A stretch of DNA of 11,282 nt from an uncultured Roseburia sp. GTDB lineage: Bacteria > Bacillota_A > Clostridia > Lachnospirales > Lachnospiraceae. Under the pieces are notes generated by a model. That model searched no databases. It was not told the DNA's origin and saw only the letters and a program-made list of their open reading frames with translations. The stretch's first letter is position 1. Each line of letters opens with the position of its first letter. Shown here one piece after another: positions 1-5,633 of this stretch. The translations under genes were made by a program, and so were the position numbers. The stretch is from assembly GCA_900753715.1 (NCBI GenBank), contig CAAEAE010000183.1, positions 1 through 11,282 on the forward strand, given 5' to 3'.

Positions 1-14
1 AAACTTGAATTTTC

Positions 15-179
15 TCAATTCTTCATCTCTGTTTTTTTCCTTTTCCAATTAATTAATAGACCAATCGTTGAAATAACAAAAATTAATGCTGATGTTAGAG
101 AAAAAATACCATCAGTAACCACAAATATGATAAACGTGGCTAATGGAATATAATTAAGAATACTTTTCAAAATTTTCAT
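15..179 (-). CDS. Small two-helix membrane protein, unknown function (54 aa)
   Basis: A complete short reading frame on the minus strand begins with ATG at 179 and ends with TGA at 15-17. A strong AAAAAGGAGG ribosome binding site lies 7 nt upstream (GGAGG at 191-187), which makes translation likely despite the small size. The peptide starts MKILKSILNY and has two hydrophobic stretches, roughly residues 8-21 and 25-43, joined by a short turn containing Asp-Gly. It ends in a very basic tail (NWKRKKTEMKN), so the C-terminus is probably cytoplasmic by the positive-inside rule. A promoter-like pair is visible at 262-290. I do not recognise the family. Holin-like, toxin-like or orphan membrane peptides are all compatible and none is supported specifically. 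The gene is transcribed away from the rest of the window. Confidence 0.6.
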   Translation of the reverse strand: MKILKSILNYIPLATFIIFVVTDGIFSLTSALIFVISTIGLLINWKRKKTEMKN

Positions 180-261
180 GTCCAATCCTCCTTTTTAAAA
201 TCTCATTAATCTTATAAAATATTTTTTTCTAAAAATTCCGATTTGTTAACTTCTTATAATT

Positions 262-290
262 ATAATACAAGAGATATAAGGGTTTTGCAA
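262..290 (-). promoter_or_regulatory. Probable sigma-A promoter of the 54-aa membrane peptide
   Basis: Read on the minus strand, TTGCAA (290-285) and TATTAT (267-262) are separated by exactly 17 nt. This leaves a leader of roughly 75 nt before the ATG at 179. Position and spacing fit a vegetative promoter for the small leftward gene. It is judged by eye only. Confidence 0.5.
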
Positions 291-379
291 CGATATGAGC
301 TAAAGATAGGGTAAACTATATTTAGGTATTATATGAGGCAAAACTGATGTATAATATTTAAAGATTACAACAATGTTAA

Positions 380-517
380 ATTCTCTGGACACAGCATTGT
401 TTACAGCGAATGCAGGAAAGAGATATCAGTCGTGCCGACGTAAAAAACGGAATTGCAACCGGCGAAATCAATCCACCTAATTACACAAAATCACAATTGT
501 CTTGTAATTTACATTGA
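380..517 (+). pseudogene. Remnant of a DUF4258-type small protein
   Basis: The plus frame read from 380 gives LWTQHCLQRMQERDIS, then RADVKNGIATGEI, then a degenerate tail ending at TGA 515-517. The pattern His-x3-Arg-Met-x-Glu-Arg-x-Ile-Ser-x-x-Asp-Val followed by Ile-x-x-Gly-Glu-Ile is the core I associate with the DUF4258 family, small proteins often near toxin-antitoxin and mobile loci. A stop codon (377-379) directly precedes the frame, no ATG with a ribosome binding site lies ahead of the conserved His, and the usual tyrosine/proline-rich strand after GEI is unrecognisable. Starting at the internal ATG (410) would give only 35 aa lacking the His. I read it as an inactive fragment. Family assignment is from memory of the motif. 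Confidence 0.5.
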
Positions 518-610
518 TATATGTACGCCACTTAACATTATACATTTTTCATGCGCTCCCTGAGTTGATTTCTGGCTTCGTTTTCCATTGTTGGTAATAT
601 AAATAGGCTT

Positions 611-636
611 TTTTCATATCAATTCTCTGATATAAT
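611..636 (+). promoter_or_regulatory. Probable promoter of the ArAE-family gene
   Basis: TATAAT at 631-636 is preceded by TG at 628-629, an extended -10 element (TGATATAAT). The -35 region is poor, only a T-rich stretch around 608-613, which an extended -10 can tolerate. It lies about 80 nt upstream of the first possible start codon of the ArAE gene. Confidence 0.4.
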
Positions 637-716
637 TATGCATATATTATGATTGCCATTTTGAGGAGGACAACTCTCCGCAAAGCTGATATACTATATT
701 ATATTTAAGAGGGCAG

Positions 717-1721
717 ATGGGTGCTGAATTTCAAATAGTAAGAATGGAAACCATACCTATGAAAATTAAAACTGTGGAAATCATAAAACTTATCAAATAC
801 GTTACCGGCTCCGTAGCTGCCGTACTGCTTGCAGCAGCCCTGCAGCTTCAGTTTGCGTATGCCGCAGGAATCATCACTCTCCTGACGATCCAGGATACGA
901 AGAAGGAAACTGTGCGGATAACAGTCAAACGCATAATCGTATTTGTGATCATGACGATCTTGTCAGCAGTGATCTTTCCGCTTGCCGGATATCACGTATG
1001 GGCGTTTGGTATTGTACTGATCCCATATCTGTTTAGCTGTATGGCATTAGACATGAAGGAAGCGATTGCTCCTATTGCAGTGCTTTGTACGCATTATGTT
1101 TCGGCGCAGAGCTGTAGTCCATCCATGATCCTGAATGAATTTCTGATCCTGGTGATCGGAGCGGGGATAGGCACACTTTGGAATCTCTTTATGCCGGATG
1201 GCAGAAGACAACTGTTGGATTATCAGAAAACAGTGGATGACAAAATCGTGTACATCTTACGCAGAATGGCGATCTATATAGAACTGGAGGACAAGACGGA
1301 TTATACAGGAAGCTGTTTTGATGAACTGGATGCAATGCTTGTGAATCTGAAAAAAGAGGCATTACGATATATGAATAATCATCTGATCACAGAGGATGAT
1401 TACTATTACGAATATATGCAGATGAGAGCGAGACAGTGCGTGATACTGAAAAGAATATATGCAGATATCATACGTCTGACCACTACGCCGGAGCAGGGGA
1501 AAGCGCTTGCAGATTTTATACGTCAGACTGCCGATGAATTTGAAGAACAAAATAATGTGGAAACCCTGCTATCGGAGTTAGAGAGACTGTACCACTATTA
1601 TGAACAACAGCAGCTCCCGGTCACGCGACAGGAATTTGAAAACCGGTCCATGCTGTATCATATCCTGGAAGACATGAAAGCGTTTCTTGACATCAAAAAA
1701 GACTTTATCACAGCAAGATAA
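717..1721 (+). CDS. ArAE-family (DUF939) membrane protein, putative aromatic acid exporter
   Basis: A protein of about 320-334 aa with the architecture of the Gram-positive ArAE_1 family. About five or six hydrophobic segments fill residues 25-160 and include the characteristic AAGIITLLTIQDTKKET stretch. A long charged, helical cytoplasmic C-terminal half (about 165-334) contains HYYEQQ and LPVTRQEFENRSMLYHILED, typical of the ArAE_1_C domain. Family members are named putative aromatic acid exporters, but substrates are mostly untested. The start is uncertain: ATG 717 has GAGGG only 3 nt ahead, while in-frame ATGs at 744 and 759 lack a good ribosome binding site but give an N-terminus (MKIKTVEIIKLIKY) more usual for the family. 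The acetyltransferase follows after 60 nt in the same direction, so co-transcription is plausible. Its 3' part (1583-1675) is repeated downstream at 9769-9861. By eye the gene is more GC-rich than the sugar operon. Confidence 0.82.
   Translation: MGAEFQIVRMETIPMKIKTVEIIKLIKYVTGSVAAVLLAAALQLQFAYAAGIITLLTIQDTKKETVRITVKRIIVFVIMTILSAVIFPLAGYHVWAFGIVLIPYLFSCMALDMKEAIAPIAVLCTHYVSAQSCSPSMILNEFLILVIGAGIGTLWNLFMPDGRRQLLDYQKTVDDKIVYILRRMAIYIELEDKTDYTGSCFDELDAMLVNLKKEALRYMNNHLITEDDYYYEYMQMRARQCVILKRIYADIIRLTTTPEQGKALADFIRQTADEFEEQNNVETLLSELERLYHYYEQQQLPVTRQEFENRSMLYHILEDMKAFLDIKKDFITAR
1583..1675 (+). repeat. Direct repeat copy A, inside the ArAE gene
   Basis: This 93-nt stretch, coding for the RLYHYYEQQ...ILEDM part of the ArAE protein, recurs in the same orientation at 9769-9861 with no gaps and six substitutions by my hand alignment. 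The longest identical runs are about 29, 19 and 16 nt. The two copies are 8,186 bp apart and enclose the acetyltransferase gene and the whole sugar locus. Confidence 0.85.
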
Positions 1722-1781
1722 TGCAAGACTTTGACCAGAGAACATAACAATAGGAAAAGCGGAAGCAGGAGGCTATCAGAA

Positions 1782-2378
1782 ATGACGGAAAGAGAAAAAA
1801 TGTTAAGTGGAGAGTTGTATGATTCGTCGGATAACGAATTGGAACAATTACGTTTGCATGCGCGTAAATTAGTAAGAAGATATAATTTGACAGATGAGGA
1901 TCAGCAAGAGGAGCAAAATCAGATATTGCGGGAATTATTGCCGGCAACAGAGGAACTTCCGTATTTGCAGGCCCCAGTCTATTTTGATTATGGATGTCAC
2001 ACTTCCTTCGGAAAATGTAGTTTTGCTAATTTTAATTTCACATGCTTAGACGTAGGTAAAATACATATAGGAGATAATGTGATGATCGGTCCCAATGTCA
2101 CATTGGCAACTCCTATGCATCCATTATTGCCGGAGGAACGTAATGCCAGGAAAAGAGAAGATGGCAGCTTTTATAATCTTGAATATGCGAAGCCGATCAC
2201 TATAAAAGATAATTGCTGGCTGGCATCAAATGTGGTTGTTTGTGGTGGTGTTACCATAGGGGAGGGATGTGTCATAGGGGCAGGAAGTGTTGTGACCAGA
2301 GATATTCCTCCGTATAGTCTGGCAGCCGGCAACCCATGCCGTGTTATTCGCAAAATAACCGAAAAGGATCATATGTAA
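1782..2378 (+). CDS. Maltose/galactoside O-acetyltransferase family protein
   Basis: A 198-aa member of the left-handed beta-helix (hexapeptide) acetyltransferases of the Maa/LacA type, which transfer acetyl from acetyl-CoA to a hydroxyl of maltose, glucose or galactosides. The start ATG at 1782 is set by AGGAGG at 1767-1772, 9 nt away; an upstream in-frame TTG at 1731 has no such site. Residues 1-55 form the charged helical Mac domain (MTEREKMLSGELYD). Hexapeptide strands follow (IHIGDNVMIGPNVTL, ITIKDNCWLASNVVV, TIGEGCVIGAGSVV). The catalytic His sits in TPMHPLLPEER and the end is the usual AAGNPCRVIRKI. Length is normal (about 185-205 aa). It follows the ArAE gene and converges on the repressor gene. 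The physiological acceptor is unknown; these enzymes are often regarded as detoxifying non-metabolisable sugars. Maltose versus galactoside specificity cannot be told from sequence alone. Confidence 0.88.
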   Translation: MTEREKMLSGELYDSSDNELEQLRLHARKLVRRYNLTDEDQQEEQNQILRELLPATEELPYLQAPVYFDYGCHTSFGKCSFANFNFTCLDVGKIHIGDNVMIGPNVTLATPMHPLLPEERNARKREDGSFYNLEYAKPITIKDNCWLASNVVVCGGVTIGEGCVIGAGSVVTRDIPPYSLAAGNPCRVIRKITEKDHM

Positions 2379-2393
2379 GAGTAAGATAGAAAT

Positions 2394-2423
2394 GAAAAAA
2401 ATACCACCGGAAATTCCGGTGGT
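2394..2423 (-). terminator. Rho-independent terminator of the repressor gene
   Basis: A perfect 9-bp GC-rich stem, ACCACCGGA (2403-2411) with TCCGGTGGT (2415-2423) and a 3-nt loop. On the minus strand it is followed directly by an A and a run of T (2402 down to about 2396). It lies 37 nt past the repressor stop codon. On the plus strand there is no T-run after the stem, so it would stop acetyltransferase transcripts poorly if at all. Confidence 0.85.
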
Positions 2424-2459
2424 GTCAGCATTGACTTTGTGCCATGGTTGGACACCTTC

Positions 2460-3494
2460 TTATTTGACAATGCATGTTGTATTGCGATTAATTAATATTG
2501 GAGTAATAACCTTATGAACTGGTGTGGTCAGAATAACAGGTTTTCTTTTCTTTCGCTCGTTCATCTGTTCGACCAGTATTTCCATAGCGGTTTCGGCTAT
2601 TTTATCAATTTGTTGTCCGACAGTACTGGTAGGAATGACAGCTTCATTGGAGATTGGAGAATTGTCAAATCCAACTATTTGATAATCTTCGGGAAGTGAA
2701 CCATATGATCGGATGAGTGAATTTAAAAACATGTTGGCATACGTATCATTGGCAAGAAAGATTCCTTTTCGTTTTCCCTTATAAGCTTTCTCCAGATAGC
2801 TGGCAATTTCCTGAATAGACTTTTGGTTATCTTGATAAGAGTTTCCTAAATCTTTAAGAATTAATTCATAGGAAAGATCACAATCTCTACAAGTATCAAC
2901 AAAACCCTGAATACGTCCATATGCGGGGATATATTTAGGGACATCTACATTTATATGAATATATATATCGCAATTACATTTTTTTAGCAGACTTGTCGCC
3001 TGGACACCACCCATATAGTTATCGGTATTGACGCTGTTTGTATATTCATCTTCCCGTTCAATAGTGACAATAGGAATGTTATAGGAGGCCAGTTCTTTGG
3101 AAGGTATGGTATGACTTAATACAATCATTCCTTCAATGTTATAGGCTAATAATTCCTGAATGTACTGCCGCTCTATAGCTTCATTTGAGCTTCCGGAAAA
3201 AACAAGAAACTTGTATCCGAATTTTTCATAAGAAGAAAGAATTTGGTTAAGCATCTCAGAATAGTAGTGCAGATACAGATTTGGAACAATAACGCCAACA
3301 AATTCTGTTTTTCCGCTTGCAAGTATTTTCGCAACCTTATTTTCCTTATAATCTAAATCAATTAATGCCTGTGCGATGATTTCCTGATTTTTTAAAGTAA
3401 GTGAATCCGGATTATTAAAATAGCGTGAAATAGTAGTCTTTGAAAAATTAGTATATCGTGCGATGTCATCAAAAGTTACTTTTTTTTGGCTCAT
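2460..3494 (-). CDS. LacI-family transcriptional repressor of the fructoside/sucrose operon
   Basis: A 344-aa LacI/GalR regulator of normal length. The N-terminal helix-turn-helix is clear (VTFDDIARYTNFSKTTISRYFNN split across residues 5-27). The hinge helix region ENKVAKILASGKT (about 51-63) follows, then the periplasmic-binding-protein-like effector domain (EFVGVIVPNLYLHYYSEML onward, about 64-335), with family-typical NIEGMIVLSH, GFDNSPIS and TTPVHKVI segments. The ATG at 3494 has AGGAG 9-10 nt upstream on the minus strand. It is transcribed away from the sugar operon and shares the intergenic region with it, the usual arrangement for a local repressor. Two identical ACCGGT-containing operators lie there, so autorepression plus operon repression is likely. 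The effector is presumably a sugar or sugar phosphate from the pathway; this is inferred from context. It is ScrR/SacR-like in role, but orthology is not proven. Confidence 0.92.
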   Translation of the reverse strand: MSQKKVTFDDIARYTNFSKTTISRYFNNPDSLTLKNQEIIAQALIDLDYKENKVAKILASGKTEFVGVIVPNLYLHYYSEMLNQILSSYEKFGYKFLVFSGSSNEAIERQYIQELLAYNIEGMIVLSHTIPSKELASYNIPIVTIEREDEYTNSVNTDNYMGGVQATSLLKKCNCDIYIHINVDVPKYIPAYGRIQGFVDTCRDCDLSYELILKDLGNSYQDNQKSIQEIASYLEKAYKGKRKGIFLANDTYANMFLNSLIRSYGSLPEDYQIVGFDNSPISNEAVIPTSTVGQQIDKIAETAMEILVEQMNERKKRKPVILTTPVHKVITPILINRNTTCIVK

Positions 3495-3520
3495 GATAGT
3501 CAGCTCCTTTATAATTCTAT

Positions 3521-3549
3521 ATTATATCAAATGCAGAATCGTTATTCAA
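3521..3549 (-). promoter_or_regulatory. Promoter of the LacI-family repressor gene
   Basis: On the minus strand, TTGAAT (3549-3544) and a perfect TATAAT (3526-3521) are 17 nt apart, with an extended TG one base upstream of the -10. Transcription would start around 3514 and give a short leader to ATG 3494. Operator copy 1 lies 8 bp upstream of the -35 element. Confidence 0.75.
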
Positions 3550-3557
3550 TCAAAAAA

Positions 3558-3579
3558 TAACCGGTTACTTTACCGGTTA
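3558..3579. promoter_or_regulatory. Operator copy 1 (bipartite LacI-type palindrome), repressor side
   Basis: Inverted repeat TAACCGGT, spacer TACTTT, ACCGGTTA. The outer bases A3557 and T3580 also pair, giving 9-bp arms. Each half contains a complete ACCGGT palindrome with central CG, the usual LacI-family core, with centres 12 bp apart. The same 22 bp recur at 3689-3710. The site lies just upstream of the repressor's -35 box. Confidence 0.82.
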
Positions 3580-3641
3580 TGCACTTTTGCTAAATATTGA
3601 CCTGCAATGTTTGTTAAAAATCATGAAAGTATAGTTACAGC

Positions 3642-3670
3642 TTGACTTCTAAAGTAATACAAGATAAGAT
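3642..3670 (+). promoter_or_regulatory. Promoter of the sugar operon
   Basis: TTGACT (3642-3647, five of six consensus bases) and TAAGAT (3665-3670, four of six) are separated by 17 nt. Transcription would begin near 3677. That places operator copy 2 at roughly +12 to +34, where a bound repressor would block escape or elongation. A TATAGT at 3630-3635 is an alternative -10 but has no good -35. Confidence 0.65.
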
Positions 3671-3688
3671 TAAGAAAAGAAGAAAAAG

Positions 3689-3710
3689 TAACCGGTTACT
3701 TTACCGGTTA
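3689..3710. promoter_or_regulatory. Operator copy 2 (bipartite LacI-type palindrome), operon side
   Basis: The same 22 bases as at 3558-3579, in the same orientation, 131 bp downstream. Its outer pair is G3688 with C3711 instead of A with T, so the 9-bp arms stay complementary despite the base change. It lies just downstream of the predicted operon start site and 34 nt before the first gene. Confidence 0.85.
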
Positions 3711-3744
3711 CAATATTGGATAAGAAATGAAAGGGGTATGAAAA

Positions 3745-4677
3745 GTGGAAGCGAAAAAAACCTTAACAAATGGAAAACAAACAATGAAGCAGAAACTGTT
3801 TTATGTCAGGAAAAACTGGCAATTGTATGTGTTTTTTCTGATGCCGGCACTTGTTTTTACTATTATTTTTAAGTATTTGCCAATGGGCGGAATTCTTATG
3901 GCGTTTGAAGATTATAATGTACGTCTGGGACTTTTAGGAAGTGAATGGGTAGGACTGGATTATTTCAAACGATTTTTATCTTCGCCGGATTTTATGTCTT
4001 ATTTATTGAATACGTTAAAGTTAAGCTTATATGGTTTATTATGGGGATTTCCTATGCCGATCATATTGGCACTGCTATTGAATCAGATTCGGAGTGTTGG
4101 TATTAAGAAAAAAATCCAGCTTTTGATCTATGCCCCTAATTTTATATCAGTTATCGTTTTATGTGGTATGGTGAGAATGTTTTTATCTCCGGTAGGACCG
4201 CTCAATCAAATTCTGGGAACATCAACAAACTGGATGACAATGCCGGAGGCGTTTCGGACAATCTACATTGCCAGTGGTATATGGCAAGGTGCCGGGTGGG
4301 CTTCCATCATGTATACCGCAGCCTTATCAAATGTAAGTAAAGAACTAGAGGAAGCTGCTATGCTTGATGGTGCAAATGTTTTACAGCAGATATGGTATGT
4401 ACAGCTTCCCGCTATTAAAAATATTATTGTGATTCAGTTCATTCTTTCTGCGGGCAATATTATGAGCGTTGGATTTGAAAAGGCATATGCACTTCAGACA
4501 GGAATGAATCTGCCGACGTCAGAAATTATTTCAACATACGTATATAAGATTGGTTTGCTGAATGGTGATTATGGCTATTCCACAGCAGTGGGTATATTTA
4601 ATTCCATCATCAATGTGATTTTACTGCTTGTTGTAAATGGAATTGTATCAAAATTAAACGATGGAGAAGGATTATAG
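3745..4677 (+). CDS. Sugar ABC transporter permease 1 (LplB-type)
   Basis: A 310-aa inner subunit of a CUT1-family carbohydrate importer, first gene of the operon. The GTG start at 3745 is favoured by AAGGGG at 3731-3736, 8 nt ahead; an ATG at 3738 is out of frame, and the in-frame ATG at 3784 lacks a ribosome binding site. The N-terminus WQLYVFFLMPALVFTIIFKY is TM1 and is followed by PMGGILMAFEDYN, both hallmarks of LplB-like permeases. About six membrane segments are visible. The cytoplasmic coupling loop (EAA motif, EEAAMLDGAN, from about residue 202) is intact for docking to the ATPase. Fructo-oligosaccharide or sucrose as cargo is inferred from the downstream GH32 and fructokinase genes. 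The second permease begins 22 nt after the stop. Confidence 0.9.
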   Translation: MEAKKTLTNGKQTMKQKLFYVRKNWQLYVFFLMPALVFTIIFKYLPMGGILMAFEDYNVRLGLLGSEWVGLDYFKRFLSSPDFMSYLLNTLKLSLYGLLWGFPMPIILALLLNQIRSVGIKKKIQLLIYAPNFISVIVLCGMVRMFLSPVGPLNQILGTSTNWMTMPEAFRTIYIASGIWQGAGWASIMYTAALSNVSKELEEAAMLDGANVLQQIWYVQLPAIKNIIVIQFILSAGNIMSVGFEKAYALQTGMNLPTSEIISTYVYKIGLLNGDYGYSTAVGIFNSIINVILLLVVNGIVSKLNDGEGL

Positions 4678-4699
4678 AGAGGGGAGGCATACACATACA

Positions 4700-5608
4700 A
4701 TGAGAGCACAAAAAAACAGATCAAAGACAATAAAAAGAAGTACAATTGACAGAGTCATTCTTTTTCTGGGCTATAGTGTATTAGCATTATTTACAATAGC
4801 AATTGTTATTCCGCTTGCTTATGTTGTCATAGCCTCTTTTATGGATCCAAATGTACTGAATAATCAGGGAATCAGCTTTCGCATGAGTGATTGGTCACTG
4901 GAAGCGTATAGACGAGTGCTTGAAGATAAAATGATATGGCGGGGGTTTGCAAATTCGTTTTTTTATTCCATTACAGCAACGGCAATCTCTGTTTTCATTA
5001 CACTTCTTGCAGCTTATCCAATGTCTAAAAAAGATTTGGTAGGTAGAAAGTTTTTTAATGCATTATTTGTGATCACCATGTTTTTTGGAGGAGGATTAAT
5101 TCCTACATTTATTCTGATGAATCAGCTTCGTCTGGTTAATACGGTATGGGCAATCCTTTTGCCGGGTGCATTTAATGTATGGAATATGATATTGGCAAGA
5201 ACCTATTATCAGTCTGTATCCAGTGAATTATGGGAGGCTGCACAGCTTGATGGAGCAAATGAGATACAATACTTCTTTCAGATTTTGCTTCCACTTTGTA
5301 AACCGATCATTGCAGTTCTGGCATTATGGGGATTTGTTGGAATGTGGAACAGTTACTTTGACGCAATGATCTATTTAAATGACGCTGATTTGCAACCGTT
5401 ACAGTTAGTACTTCGTTCCATTTTGGTACAAAATACACCACAATCAGGAATGATCGCTGATATTCAAAGTACTGCAGAAATGGCAAAAATGGCAGAATTG
5501 CTAAAATATTCAACGATTGTAGTATCCAGTATTCCACTTCTTGTGATGTATCCATTTTTCCAAAAATACTTTGACAAGGGTGTTATGGTCGGTTCCATTA
5601 AAGGGTAA
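4700..5608 (+). CDS. Sugar ABC transporter permease 2 (YtcP/CUT1-type)
   Basis: A 302-aa partner permease. An in-frame ATG at 4661 overlaps the previous gene and has no ribosome binding site. ATG 4700 follows GGGGAGG (4681-4687) at a rather long 12-nt spacing and gives the usual short basic N-terminus (MRAQKNRSKTIKRS) before TM1 (VILFLGYSVLALFTIAIVIP). The family-typical FFGGGLIPTFILMNQLRLV and the EAA loop WEAAQLDGAN (about residues 178-187) are present. The C-terminus KYFDKGVMVGSIKG is the standard end of YtcP-like permeases, so the protein is complete. It forms a heterodimeric channel with permease 1 and needs an ATPase not encoded here. The binding lipoprotein follows 25 nt downstream. 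Confidence 0.9.
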   Translation: MRAQKNRSKTIKRSTIDRVILFLGYSVLALFTIAIVIPLAYVVIASFMDPNVLNNQGISFRMSDWSLEAYRRVLEDKMIWRGFANSFFYSITATAISVFITLLAAYPMSKKDLVGRKFFNALFVITMFFGGGLIPTFILMNQLRLVNTVWAILLPGAFNVWNMILARTYYQSVSSELWEAAQLDGANEIQYFFQILLPLCKPIIAVLALWGFVGMWNSYFDAMIYLNDADLQPLQLVLRSILVQNTPQSGMIADIQSTAEMAKMAELLKYSTIVVSSIPLLVMYPFFQKYFDKGVMVGSIKG

Positions 5609-5633
5609 AAATAGTAGGAAGGAGAAAACGCAG

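Larger units (their letters stand above)
180..716. other. Gene-poor intergenic region with decayed coding sequence
   Basis: About 540 bases without an intact gene. It holds the leftward promoter at 262-290, the DUF4258-like remnant at 380-517 and a probable rightward promoter at 611-636. On the minus strand between 617 and 538 two short overlapping frames begin MKKAYLYYQQ and MENEARNQLRERMKNV. They could be one small gene broken by a frameshift, but I cannot assign a family. No clear terminator hairpin, RNA gene or mobile-element end was seen. Confidence 0.4.

Noticed and set aside
538..617. Minus-strand short frames MKKAYLYYQQ and MENEARNQLRERMKNV
   Set aside because: These may be a small gene broken by a frameshift, but there is no convincing ribosome binding site and no family recognised. 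Left as a note in the intergenic entry.
3531..3550. Possible CcpA cre site (TGCAGAATCGTTATTCA)
   Set aside because: The half-sites are too far apart compared with the 14-16 bp cre consensus and key inner bases do not match.
3642..3872. Plus-strand 76-codon frame starting TTG in the operon leader
   Set aside because: It overlaps the operator and the start of permease 1 in another frame, lacks a ribosome binding site and has a low-complexity basic composition. The permease frame is clearly the coding one.
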